NCBI GenBank assembly: GCA_965651815.1
Contig: CBFGTJ010000018.1
Location: 1 to 27,877, forward strand
Direction: 5' to 3'
DNA length: 27,877 bases
From: CBFGTJ01 sp965651815
GTDB lineage: Bacteria; Actinomycetota; Acidimicrobiia; Acidimicrobiales; Microtrichaceae
Below are positions 14,419 through 21,879 of this stretch, piece after piece. The translations under genes were made by a program, and so were the position numbers. The first letter of the stretch is position 1. Each line of letters starts with the position of its first letter. The notes under the pieces were generated by a model. It did no database searches and was not told where the DNA came from. It saw only the letters and a program-made list of their open reading frames with translations.

Positions 14419-16009
14419 TCCCCTCGACGCCGGCGACGCCGCGCAGGTCGATGGTGTCGCCGAGCAGCTCGCGGATGCGGCGCTTGTCGACCTTGCCCGA
14501 AGCGTTGGCCGGCATCTCGCGCAGCACGACCACCTGCTTGGGTCGCTTGTAGCCGGCGAGGCGGCCCTCGGTCCACCGGATCAGCTCGTCGGGGTCGAGG
14601 TCCTCGGCCTCGGGTGAGGCGACCACCACCGCGCACACGGCCTCGCCCCACTTCGGGTCGGGCACCCCGACCACCGCCACCTGCGAGACCCCGGGGTGCG
14701 TGCACATCACGTTCTCCACCTCGCGGGACGCGACGTTCTCGCCGCCGGTGACGATGATGTCCTTCTTGCGGTCGATGACGTGCAGGTAGCCCTCGTCGTC
14801 GATGCGCCCGACGTCGCCGGTCCGCAGCCAGTGCCCGGAGCGTGCCTCGCTCGTCGCGACCGGGTCCTGCCAGTAGCCGGGCACGACCTGCTCCCCGCGC
14901 ACGAGGATCTCGCCGACCTCGCCGCGGGGCACCTCGTTGCCGTCCTCGTCCTCGATGCGCAGCGCGGTCAGTGGCCCCGGCCTCCCGGCGGCGTCGAGCA
15001 GGTGGGGTGCGTCGGTCGCCGCCCGGCGGTGCTCGTCGGGGCCGAGGAACACCGCGTTGCCGCTGAGCTCGGTCATGCCGTAGCCCTGGGCCAGCCCCAC
15101 CTCCGGCAGCTCGTCCAGCACGCGGTGCAGCAGCGCCCGTGGCATGGAGGAGGCCCCGTAGGAGATCTGCCGGAGCCCCCGGAGCGCTTCGGGGGAGAAC
15201 TCCGGGTGGTCGAGCAGGATCGACAGCATCGTGGGGGCGAGGGAGCAGGTCGTGATCCCCTCGTCGCGCACCGCACGCATGAACGCCTCGGGCTCGAAGC
15301 GGGGGATGAGCACGACCGGCCGGCGCCGCAGGTGGGCGTGCAGCACGTTGTAGGCCGCGACGTGGAACAGCGGGAACGGGAACAGGTAGACGTCGTCCGC
15401 CGCCATGGGCCGGGCGATCGCCGTGTTGAGCACCGCAGCCGAGAGGCTCCCGTGGGTGAGCATCGCCGCGCGGGGGCGGCCGGTGGTGCCGGAGGTGTGG
15501 ATGATCCACGCGCACACCCGCTGGTCCGTCGAGACGTGGTGGTGCTCCTCCGGGACCCCGGACGCGGCGTCGTCGTCGAGCGCCGCGGTCAGGTCCAGCT
15601 TGGCGGCGGCGTGCTCGCCGTCGATGGACAGCACCTCCGGCGCGCGCTCCAGGCCCTCGAGCTGGGACGCCACCCGGTCGAGCTGGCCGGGGGTCGCGAG
15701 CACCACCGCGGGCGCGATCGACTCGATGAAGTCGCGGATCTCCTCGGGGGTGTGGCGGACGTTCGCCGGCGCGTACTGCGCGCCCGCTCGTGGCACGGCG
15801 TAGAGCGCGGTGACCGCGTCGAGGCGGTTCTCGGCGACGAGCACGACCCGGTCACCCGGGTCGGTCAGCTCGGCGATGCGGGCCGACATGTGGCGGATGC
15901 GGGCCTCGAGCTCCCCGAAGGTCAGGCGACGCCCGTCGGCGACGAGGGCGACCTGGTCCCCACAGGTGGAGGCGGCGAGTTCGATGATCTCATGGAGGAG
16001 CACGGCCAC
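14396..16009 (-). CDS. Acyl-CoA synthetase (AMP-binding, FadD-like)
   Basis: A 537-residue ANL-superfamily ligase that activates a carboxylic acid to acyl-AMP and then acyl-CoA. Motifs in order: A3 P-loop IIHTSGTTGRPRAAML (residues 169-184), A5 GYGMTELSG, A7-A8 TGDVGRIDDEGYLHVIDRKKDIIVTGGENVAS, and A10 NASGKVDKRRIREL with the adenylation Lys. The P-loop has Arg where Lys is usual (GRPR instead of GRPK). GTG 16009 or GTG 16003 are possible starts, with GAGGAGGGG 13 bases before the first. The start overlaps the end of the glycosylase gene, so it is co-transcribed with it. The 3' end overlaps the LLM gene on the other strand by 23 bases. Substrate is unknown; neighbours point to fatty or xenobiotic acids. 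Confidence 0.9.
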   Translation of the reverse strand: MAVLLHEIIELAASTCGDQVALVADGRRLTFGELEARIRHMSARIAELTDPGDRVVLVAENRLDAVTALYAVPRAGAQYAPANVRHTPEEIRDFIESIAPAVVLATPGQLDRVASQLEGLERAPEVLSIDGEHAAAKLDLTAALDDDAASGVPEEHHHVSTDQRVCAWIIHTSGTTGRPRAAMLTHGSLSAAVLNTAIARPMAADDVYLFPFPLFHVAAYNVLHAHLRRRPVVLIPRFEPEAFMRAVRDEGITTCSLAPTMLSILLDHPEFSPEALRGLRQISYGASSMPRALLHRVLDELPEVGLAQGYGMTELSGNAVFLGPDEHRRAATDAPHLLDAAGRPGPLTALRIEDEDGNEVPRGEVGEILVRGEQVVPGYWQDPVATSEARSGHWLRTGDVGRIDDEGYLHVIDRKKDIIVTGGENVASREVENVMCTHPGVSQVAVVGVPDPKWGEAVCAVVVASPEAEDLDPDELIRWTEGRLAGYKRPKQVVVLREMPANASGKVDKRRIRELLGDTIDLRGVAGVEGISAARGR

Positions 16010-16775
16010 CAGTCTCGCGGAACCCCTCCTCGCGTGCGCCGTGGAACGCGGCGAGCAGGTGCTCCGCCATCGCCTCCAGGGTGACGTGCGCGTTGGCCCC
16101 GCTCGGGTTCGGCACCACGTGGACCGGGCACCCGCCGAGCCGGCTCGCCTGCGGCCCCAGCTGCGCATCGGGGTCCGCGGCGTGGCGCCATCCGGTGACG
16201 CCGAGCACGCACACGACCCCCGGGCGCAGCCACCCGCACAGGAGTCCGAGGCGCTCCAGGCCGTGGCGGTACTCGTCGCGGGTGATCTCGGCCGCGCGGG
16301 GCGTCGCCCGCTTGACGAGGTCGGTCATCCCGATCCGGTGGCGCACGAGGAGGTCCACGGGGTCTCGGTCCCTCGTCGCGAGCCCGGCCCGCAACAGGGC
16401 GGGCCAGGCGCGGTTGCCGGCGCGGTGGAAGCCCACCCCGGCGTCCGCCGCGACCAGGGACGGGTTCAGTCCGACCAGCAGCATCCGCATGCCCGGTCCC
16501 ACCGTGTCGGCGATCGTGCGCAGACGGCGGGCCCGCACGTGGAGCCGCCCGTCGCCCCGCGGGCCACGGCGCAGCGACTCGACCCCGAACCCCGCGCCCT
16601 CGACCACCGCGCCGAGCAGCTCCCGCGACCACCCCGGCCCGTCCCCGTCGCCGTCCCGGCCACGGAAGGCCAGGCGCACGGCGGTCCCGACCTCGAGGCG
16701 CTGGTGCAGCTCCCGCAGCGCGAGGGGCACCTCGTGGCCGGGCAGCCGCGAGTACGCGAGGGGATCGACCGGCAC
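15990..16775 (-). CDS. Mug-type uracil/mismatch DNA glycosylase with N-terminal extension
   Basis: A 261-residue protein whose C-terminal part (about 95-245) is a Mug/thymine-DNA-glycosylase-type enzyme of the UDG superfamily, which excises uracil or thymine from G:U or G:T mispairs. Motif 1 is LLVGLNPSLVAADAGVGFH (N104 expected at the active site), continued by RAGNRAWPALLRAGL. Motif 2 is PNPSGANAH (222-230). The first 90 residues are not part of the glycosylase; LALRELHQRLEVGTAVRLAF, then WSRELLGAVVEGAGFGVESLRR and GRLHVRARR, look like the C-terminal half of a class I methyltransferase without its SAM-binding motif. GTG 16775 lies 3 bases after the LLM stop, and the 3' end overlaps the acyl-CoA synthetase start by 20 bases, so it is the middle gene of a three-gene operon. 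Confidence 0.83.
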   Translation of the reverse strand: MPVDPLAYSRLPGHEVPLALRELHQRLEVGTAVRLAFRGRDGDGDGPGWSRELLGAVVEGAGFGVESLRRGPRGDGRLHVRARRLRTIADTVGPGMRMLLVGLNPSLVAADAGVGFHRAGNRAWPALLRAGLATRDRDPVDLLVRHRIGMTDLVKRATPRAAEITRDEYRHGLERLGLLCGWLRPGVVCVLGVTGWRHAADPDAQLGPQASRLGGCPVHVVPNPSGANAHVTLEAMAEHLLAAFHGAREEGFRETGGRAPP

Positions 16776-16778
16776 GCG

Positions 16779-17786
16779 TCAGCAGTCGGCGGTGGCGCGC
16801 AGGGTCTCGTCGATCACGGCGCGGCGGTCCTCGCCCCACGGCAGGGGCATGATCACCGGGACGTCGACCCCCGCGTCGCGGTACGCCGTGACGGCCGCCG
16901 CGACCGTGGCGGCGTCGCCGCAGATGTCGATCGCGTCCACCATGCGCTCGGAGACCGCGGCGATCGCTGTCTCGCGGTCGCGGGCCTCGTGCGCGGCGCG
17001 AACCGCAGCGACCTCGTCCTCGAAGCCTGCACGCTCGAACGCCCGGGCGTACGCGGGCACCACGATGTAGGAGAAGAGGTCCTTGCGGGCGCTCGGCAGG
17101 GCGGCGTCACGGTCGCAGACCCCGACGTGCACGTACGCGTACACGGTGCAGTCGCCCTCGGGCCGCCCGGCGGCGCGCTCCCCGCGGCGGACCTGCTCGA
17201 CGCACCACGGGACCGCGCTCGCCGGCAGGTAGTTGAGGAGCACCCCGTCGGCGAGCTCGCCCGCGGTGACGAGCATGCGCTCGTTGAGCGCGCCGAGCAC
17301 GAGCTTCGGGCGGCGCTCGCCCAGGCGCACGCCCAGGCGGAACCTCGAGCACCGGTAGAACTCGCCGTCGTGGTCGACGACCTCGCCCGAGAGGCACTCG
17401 CGCACGAGCTGGAGGTACTCGCGGACCCGGGCGACGGGCCGGTCGCCGTAGGTGGCCCCGTGCCAGCGTCCGACGACGACGGGGGAGGAGATGCCCACCC
17501 CCAGCAGCACGTCCTGCTCGGGTGCCAGGCCCTGGAGGGTGGCGGCGCCCATCGCGGCGAGCATCGGCGTCCGCAGCTGGAGGGCGAGCACCCCCGTGCC
17601 GAGCCCGATGCCGGGTGCGCCGACGGCGACGGCGCCGAGCGTCGCGAACGCCTCCTCGCCGGTGGTCTCCGCGGTCCAGAACGAGCCGAAGCCGGCGTCG
17701 GCGGCATCCCTCGCGACCTCGACCGCCGTGGCGGCTCCGAGCGACTGGAAGCTGGCGAAGGTGATCCCCGGTGCTGCTCGTGTCAT
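16779..17786 (-). CDS. LLM-class F420-type flavin-dependent oxidoreductase (second copy)
   Basis: A 335-residue luciferase-like oxidoreductase with GITFASFQSLGAATAVEVARDAADAGFGSFWTAETTGEEAFATLGAVAVGAPGIGLGTGVLALQLRTPMLAAMGAATLQGL at the front and LGALNERMLVTAGELADGVLLNYL in the middle, typical of the F420-dependent LLM group. Substrate is unknown. ATG 17786 has TACCGT 7 bases upstream and no ribosome site, so it probably begins a leaderless operon that continues into the glycosylase (3-base gap) and the acyl-CoA synthetase. Similarity to the copy at 13423 is clear but not close. Physical linkage to a ligase suggests oxidation of a CoA-activated substrate, which is inference. Confidence 0.92.
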   Translation of the reverse strand: MTRAAPGITFASFQSLGAATAVEVARDAADAGFGSFWTAETTGEEAFATLGAVAVGAPGIGLGTGVLALQLRTPMLAAMGAATLQGLAPEQDVLLGVGISSPVVVGRWHGATYGDRPVARVREYLQLVRECLSGEVVDHDGEFYRCSRFRLGVRLGERRPKLVLGALNERMLVTAGELADGVLLNYLPASAVPWCVEQVRRGERAAGRPEGDCTVYAYVHVGVCDRDAALPSARKDLFSYIVVPAYARAFERAGFEDEVAAVRAAHEARDRETAIAAVSERMVDAIDICGDAATVAAAVTAYRDAGVDVPVIMPLPWGEDRRAVIDETLRATADC

Positions 17787-17793
17787 CCCGGCG

Positions 17794-17799
17794 ACGGTA
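17794..17799 (-). promoter_or_regulatory. -10 box of the LLM-glycosylase-ligase operon (leaderless)
   Basis: TACCGT on the minus strand, 7 bases before ATG 17786. Confidence 0.5.
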
Positions 17800-17867
17800 G
17801 TGGGTGTCGGCGGTCACGGCGGGCGAGGCCGGTCGAGAACCGCGACGACTCCGACGGGTCGGACCTG

Positions 17868-17873
17868 TACTCT
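17868..17873 (+). promoter_or_regulatory. -10 box of the small acidic protein gene
   Basis: TACTCT, preceded by TG (extended-like context). It predicts a leader of about 35 bases that carries the AGGAGG ribosome site at 17906-17911. No clear -35 is seen. Confidence 0.4.
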
Positions 17874-17915
17874 GGGACGAGCCCGGATCCGCGGGTGGCG
17901 GCAGCAGGAGGCACG

Positions 17916-18116
17916 ATGACAGAGGTTCTCGACAACGAGGTTCTGGACACGCAGGCCAAGGCCGACAGCTCGATCCGCGAGGCGCTCGACCTGATCGAGA
18001 AGGGCCTCGGTGAGATGTCCGACCGCCAGATCGTGCCCACCTCCGAGGTCGCCGACCTCCTGCTGGACGTGCGCAGCGTGCTCGCGAAGCTGGACGCCGA
18101 GGTCTCGACGAACTGA
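17916..18116 (+). CDS. Small acidic helical protein, unknown function
   Basis: A 66-residue acidic protein (MTEVLDNEVLDTQAKADSSI at the start) with two predicted helices, SSIREALDLIEKGLGEMSD and TSEVADLLLDVRSVLAKLDAEV. There is no signal peptide, membrane segment or cysteine. I recognise no named family; the LLLDVRSVLAKL helix resembles small conserved actinobacterial hypotheticals. It has the best ribosome site in the window (AGGAGG, 4 bases before ATG 17916) and its own candidate promoter, so it is probably a real and well-expressed gene. It is divergent from the LLM operon and convergent with the WS/DGAT gene, 21 bases apart. Confidence 0.72.
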   Translation: MTEVLDNEVLDTQAKADSSIREALDLIEKGLGEMSDRQIVPTSEVADLLLDVRSVLAKLDAEVSTN

Positions 18117-18137
18117 TCCCGTCGCCGGCCCCGGTGC

Positions 18138-19559
18138 TCAGGGCCGTGCGCGCTCGGTGACCCCTCCGGCGGCGAGCAGCGCGTCGTAGGACCGGTCGAG
18201 CTGCGCGAGCAGCCCCTCCGGGTCCGGCACCGCCGCGGCGTCGACCATCAGGCCGAGGAAGAGCCAGCCCCGGTACGACATCGTGGTGAGGTTGAACGCG
18301 GTGCCCGCGAGCGGCCCGATCGGGTAGTTCGCCTCCATCGCGGCGCCGCCGATGAACAGGTCGAACGGCGCGGCCCGCACGTTGGAGCAGACGAAGTCGA
18401 CCGATCCGGCCAGGTACTGGCCGGTGCGGACGATCGCGACCGGTGGCAGCACCGACGCGGCGTTCGCGGCACCCTCGAGCGCACCGATGACCCGCTCCTC
18501 CTTCACCGCGGAGAGGATCTCGTGCAGCGCGGCGAAGCGCTCCTCGGGGGCCATCGGGCCCGTCGGGGCGAGCATCTGGGTCGGGGAGAAGGCGTTGCCG
18601 CCGGCCGACCGGTCGTGGCGGGTGCTGACCGGCATCGACACCCGCAGCGCCTCGACGGGGTGACCGGCGGCGCGGTGCACCTCGCCGGCGGCGTCGACCG
18701 CACCCGTGATGAAGAGGTCGTTGACGCTCCCACCGAGCGCCCGGGCGGCGGTCCGCACCTGCTCGAGCGACAGCGCGGTGGTTCCGAACCACCTGGTGAG
18801 CGACCGCTCGGTCCACAGCGTCGAGCGCCGGGAGCCGACCCGCGCCTGGCGCCAGGTCGAGCGGGCCACGCCGGCCAGCTCCGAGCCCCGCTGGGGGAGT
18901 GACGCGACCTCACTCCCGGCGTGCAGCGCGCCGGAGGCGAGCGAGCCCACCGCGTCGCGGGCCCGCTCCCACAGGCTTCCGGCCCCGTCGGGGGAGGCGT
19001 CCGCACGGCCGGCCCCGTCCCCGCGGGAGGTCCGCACGTCGTCCGCGGTGGCGGGGTCGTCGGGAGGGTCCCGCTCGAAGTCGAGGAACTGCACCGACAG
19101 CCGGATGCCCCCCTCCCCGTCGGTGATCGTGTGGTGGAGCCGCTGCAGCATGGCGGCCTTCCCGCCACGGAGCCCCTCGATCGTCACGAACTCCCACAGC
19201 GGTCGCTCGCGGTCGAAGGGCTGCCCGCTCAGCGTGGCCGCCAGCTCGTGGAGCTCGCGGAGGTCGCCGTCACCGCCGAGGGTGGTCCAGCGGAGGTGGC
19301 GGTCGAGGTCGAAGTCCGGGTCGTCGACCCAGCGGGGGCGCTCGAGCGGGTTGGCGCTCGTGACGACCCGCTGGCGCAGCCGCGGCACCGCGAGCGTCGC
19401 CCTGGCCATCTTGCGGCGCAGGCGCTCCCGGTCGGGGGGACGGTCGAACATCGTCAGGTTCGCGAACGCGGACGACAGCTGCGGGTCCCGTTCGAGCTCC
19501 CACATCACCGACTCGAACCCGCTCATGCGGTCCCCGCCAGCCGGCGCGCCGTCGTCCAC
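18138..19559 (-). CDS. WS/DGAT-family wax ester synthase / diacylglycerol acyltransferase
   Basis: A 473-residue acyltransferase of the bacterial wax ester synthase/DGAT family, which transfers acyl groups from acyl-CoA to fatty alcohols or diacylglycerol to make storage lipids. The active-site motif HHxxxDG is present as HHTITDG (H142, H143, D147). GGSVNDLFITGAVDAAGEV, SMPVSTR and FDLFIGGAAMEANYPIGPLAG are typical of the C-terminal domain. The first conserved block MSGFESVMWELERDPQLSSAF begins at ATG 19526. I prefer GTG 19559, 11 codons earlier and in frame, because TAGCCT stands 7 bases upstream, as for several leaderless neighbours; ATG 19526 remains possible, with a weak GGGGA site. The upstream PAP2 phosphatase could supply diacylglycerol from phosphatidic acid, an attractive inferred link. 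Confidence 0.9.
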   Translation of the reverse strand: MDDGAPAGGDRMSGFESVMWELERDPQLSSAFANLTMFDRPPDRERLRRKMARATLAVPRLRQRVVTSANPLERPRWVDDPDFDLDRHLRWTTLGGDGDLRELHELAATLSGQPFDRERPLWEFVTIEGLRGGKAAMLQRLHHTITDGEGGIRLSVQFLDFERDPPDDPATADDVRTSRGDGAGRADASPDGAGSLWERARDAVGSLASGALHAGSEVASLPQRGSELAGVARSTWRQARVGSRRSTLWTERSLTRWFGTTALSLEQVRTAARALGGSVNDLFITGAVDAAGEVHRAAGHPVEALRVSMPVSTRHDRSAGGNAFSPTQMLAPTGPMAPEERFAALHEILSAVKEERVIGALEGAANAASVLPPVAIVRTGQYLAGSVDFVCSNVRAAPFDLFIGGAAMEANYPIGPLAGTAFNLTTMSYRGWLFLGLMVDAAAVPDPEGLLAQLDRSYDALLAAGGVTERARP

Positions 19560-19566
19560 GGGCACG

Positions 19567-19572
19567 AGGCTA
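19567..19572 (-). promoter_or_regulatory. -10 box overlapping a stop codon, for WS/DGAT
   Basis: TAGCCT on the minus strand; its TAG is the stop codon of the PAP2 gene. It lies 7 bases before GTG 19559. Confidence 0.42.
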
Positions 19573-20127
19573 ACGCCGTGCAGCCCGGTTCGGACCCGGC
19601 CAGACCCGCCCGGCCACCCCCGCAAGGGTCCGGCCGAGCACGAGCCCGCCGACGACGTCGCTCGCGTGGTGGACCCCCACGTGCACGCGGCTCCACGCGA
19701 CGAGCCCGGCGAGCGACCACCACAGGGGTCCCCGGCCGAGGTCCTTGGTCAGGAGGGTGGCGGCACAGGCACCTGCGGAGGCGTGGCCGCTCGGGAAGCT
19801 GGAGGTGCGGGGGCTGCGGAGCCGGTAGGGGTGCGTCGCGAGCGCCGTGGGCCGCTTCCGCTTCACGGCGAACTTCACCGGGCCGTTCACGAGTGCTTGC
19901 TCGGTGGCGATGATCACGCTGCGACGCAGGGCGCGGCGACGCGCCGCCGGGCCACCGGTGAGCGCGTCGGCGGCGTTGATCGCGTGCCACAGGAGGCTGT
20001 GGTTCGCCGCCTCGCTGAGGGCGTAGAAGGTGCGGTCCAGCAGCGGCCTGCCGCGCAGCGCCACGGCGACCCGGTGCGCCGCGTCGTCGAGCGCGACGAC
20101 GGCGGGTGAGTTGAGCGGATCGCTCAC
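19570..20127 (-). CDS. PAP2-family lipid phosphatase
   Basis: A 185-residue PAP2/vanadium-haloperoxidase-fold phosphatase. All three motifs are present: C1 KxxxxxxRP (K85 to R92-P93, KFAVKRKRP), C2 PSGH (112-115), and C3 SRxxxGxHxxxD (S146 to D157, SRVHVGVHHASD). Hydrophobic segments around 70-85, 117-145 and 155-172 fit a small membrane protein acting on phosphatidate or undecaprenyl-diphosphate-type substrates. GTG 20127 overlaps the stop of the RecB-like gene (GTGA, 20124-20127), showing translational coupling. It is followed by WS/DGAT, so a role in making diacylglycerol for triacylglycerol synthesis is plausible. Confidence 0.92.
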   Translation of the reverse strand: MSDPLNSPAVVALDDAAHRVAVALRGRPLLDRTFYALSEAANHSLLWHAINAADALTGGPAARRRALRRSVIIATEQALVNGPVKFAVKRKRPTALATHPYRLRSPRTSSFPSGHASAGACAATLLTKDLGRGPLWWSLAGLVAWSRVHVGVHHASDVVGGLVLGRTLAGVAGRVWPGPNRAARR

Positions 20128-20987
20128 CGGGCGGTGCTGCCCACCTCGACCGCGACCGCGGCGGCGGCCTCGCGCTGCGCCCGCAGCTCGAGCCCGACCT
20201 CACGGGCCTCGTCCGGGTCGCCCCCGAACGCCGGGCAGTAGCGCTGGAAGGCGCACCAGTTGCACAGCGCGGACTGCTTGGGGCGGAAGTCGTCCCGCTC
20301 GCACGCTCGCTCGACCGCGGACCAGATCGCGCCGAGCTTCTTCTCCATGCCCCGGATGGACTGCTCGGAGGGGGTCGTGGTGATGACCTGGGGCTGGGAG
20401 CCCAGGTACATCAGCTGCACCTTCGAGGGGCGGCGGCCGAGGGTGCGCTCGCAGAGGAACGCGTAGAAGTGCACCCCACCGAGGCGGGCCTGCTCCTGCG
20501 CGACCGAGGGCGCGCGGCCGGTCTTGTAGTCGGTCACGACGAGCGCGCCGTCGTCGTCCTCCTCGAGGCGGTCGATGATGCCGCGCACCAGCAGCGAGCC
20601 CAGCTCGGCCTCGAGCATCAGCTCGAGGCCCACGGGGCGCACCCGACGGGGGTCCTCGAGCTGGAAGTAGCGCTCGACCATGGCCTCTGCGTCCCGCGCG
20701 AACGCGGCGGCGTCCTCGGCGGAGAGCTCCAGTCCCACGTACTCCTCGGCCTCCCGCATCTCCTCCAGGGCGGTGGCCAGGCACCCTGCCGCCCGCTCGG
20801 GCGTGCGCTGCTCCGCCGGCTCGCCGAGGAGCAGCTCGAGCGCCCGGTGCACCGTCGTGCCCTTCACCGCGGGCACCGACGGCGGTTCGGGCAGCTTGTC
20901 GATGGCGGAGAACCGGAACGCCAGCGCGCAGTCCTTGAAGGTGGCGACCTTCGACGGGGACAGGGAGGTGGGCAGCGGCAGGGCCAT
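20124..20987 (-). CDS. RecB-family PD-(D/E)XK nuclease with Fe-S cysteines
   Basis: A 287-residue stand-alone nuclease of the RecB/Cas4/AddB type. Motifs: GTTVHRALELLL (H47), GIIDRLEE (D139), then VVTDYKTGRAP (D153, K155), and a downstream QARLGGVHFYAFL helix. Four cysteines (C20 near the N-terminus; C242, C245 and C251 in LCNWCAFQRYCP) match the 4Fe-4S staple of AddB and Cas4 proteins. There is no helicase domain. DNA-end processing or repair is the likely role; the partner is unknown. There is no CRISPR array nearby, so Cas4 is not claimed. ATG 20987 has TAGCAT 7 bases upstream. It is coupled to PAP2 by a GTGA overlap. Confidence 0.9.
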   Translation of the reverse strand: MALPLPTSLSPSKVATFKDCALAFRFSAIDKLPEPPSVPAVKGTTVHRALELLLGEPAEQRTPERAAGCLATALEEMREAEEYVGLELSAEDAAAFARDAEAMVERYFQLEDPRRVRPVGLELMLEAELGSLLVRGIIDRLEEDDDGALVVTDYKTGRAPSVAQEQARLGGVHFYAFLCERTLGRRPSKVQLMYLGSQPQVITTTPSEQSIRGMEKKLGAIWSAVERACERDDFRPKQSALCNWCAFQRYCPAFGGDPDEAREVGLELRAQREAAAAVAVEVGSTAR

Positions 20988-20994
20988 GGCGACG

Positions 20995-21000
20995 ATGCTA
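20995..21000 (-). promoter_or_regulatory. -10 box overlapping a stop codon, for the RecB-like gene
   Basis: TAGCAT on the minus strand; its TAG is the stop codon of the alpha/beta hydrolase gene. It lies 7 bases before ATG 20987. Confidence 0.45.
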
Positions 21001-21873
21001 CGGGGCGGCAGTGACAGCGGAGCGGATCGACGCCGCCATGGCCGCGGGGTCCTCGAGGGGCCCGAAGTGGCCGAGCTCGGGGTGGTCCTCCAGCACGCCG
21101 GCAGGCAGCGCCTCGGCGACGAGCGGCGCGACGGAGGCCGGTCCCGGCCGATCGACGCGGCCCCGCAGGACGGTCACGGGGCAGCGCACCTCGCCCAGGC
21201 GGGCGAACGCGTCGTGCCGCATGCCCATCTCGTAGGTCTGCGCCTCGACCTCCGGTTCGCAGCGGAGGCGCAGCGACCCGTCGTCGAGCTCCTCGAAGCC
21301 GTGCTCCACGTAGGCGGCGAGCGCCGCGGGGTGCAGCTCCGACAGCGGCGGCTTGGAGGCGAAGTTGGCGTACGCGTCGTCGGCGGAGGCGAACGTGGTG
21401 CGACGCCGGCGGGCACCCTCCGCGAGCGGGTTGGGCGGCTCGCCGTCGAGGTCCAGCGGGGGGAAGACGATCGGCTCGAACAGCCACAGGCCGCGGAACG
21501 TGCCCGGGCGGGCCTGCTCGGCGAGCAGCAGCGACGCGCCGCCCATCGAGTGCCCCACGCCGAACGGGCGCTCGAGGCCCAGCGCGTCGACGGCCGCGAG
21601 CACGTCGTCCGCGGTGCCGTGCCAGTCCATGCCGCCGGCCGGCGTGCTCGAGCGGCCGTGCCCCCGCACGTCGAGGGCGGCGAGCCGCCCCACCCCGTCG
21701 AGGTGGTGCGCCGTGGCGGTCCACACCCCGGCGCAGAAGCCCGTCGCGTGGACCATGAGCACGTCGCCGCCCGTGCCGCCGAGGTCGTAGGTGGCGACAC
21801 GGACGTCACCGGTCGACGGCACGAACCGTGGCTCGGGCAGGGGTGCACGCTGCTCGGCGTCCTCGTTGCGCAT
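20998..21873 (-). CDS. Alpha/beta hydrolase
   Basis: A 291-residue alpha/beta-hydrolase-fold protein. The oxyanion region is MVHATGFCAGVW (about 40-51). The strand and turn AALDVRGHGRSSTPAGG precede the nucleophile elbow GHSMGG (S109). The catalytic His is in LGHFGPLEDP near the C-terminus, and the acid is probably the Asp in LRGRVDRPGP. There is no signal peptide, so it is likely cytosolic; esterase, lipase or dehalogenase-like activity cannot be separated by eye. ATG 21873 has CATGCT 6 bases upstream. It heads a tight - strand cluster with the RecB-like, PAP2 and WS/DGAT genes, the gap to the nuclease gene being 10 bases. Confidence 0.9.
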   Translation of the reverse strand: MRNEDAEQRAPLPEPRFVPSTGDVRVATYDLGGTGGDVLMVHATGFCAGVWTATAHHLDGVGRLAALDVRGHGRSSTPAGGMDWHGTADDVLAAVDALGLERPFGVGHSMGGASLLLAEQARPGTFRGLWLFEPIVFPPLDLDGEPPNPLAEGARRRRTTFASADDAYANFASKPPLSELHPAALAAYVEHGFEELDDGSLRLRCEPEVEAQTYEMGMRHDAFARLGEVRCPVTVLRGRVDRPGPASVAPLVAEALPAGVLEDHPELGHFGPLEDPAAMAASIRSAVTAAP

Positions 21874-21879
21874 CCGGCC

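Noticed and set aside
15810..18116. 768-codon open frame on the plus strand
   Set aside because: Only its last 66 codons (from ATG 17916) form a gene; the rest is antisense to the LLM-glycosylase-ligase operon.
20124..20987. Cas4 of a CRISPR system
   Set aside because: Motifs fit the wider RecB/Cas4/AddB group, but there are no repeats, spacers or other cas genes in the window.
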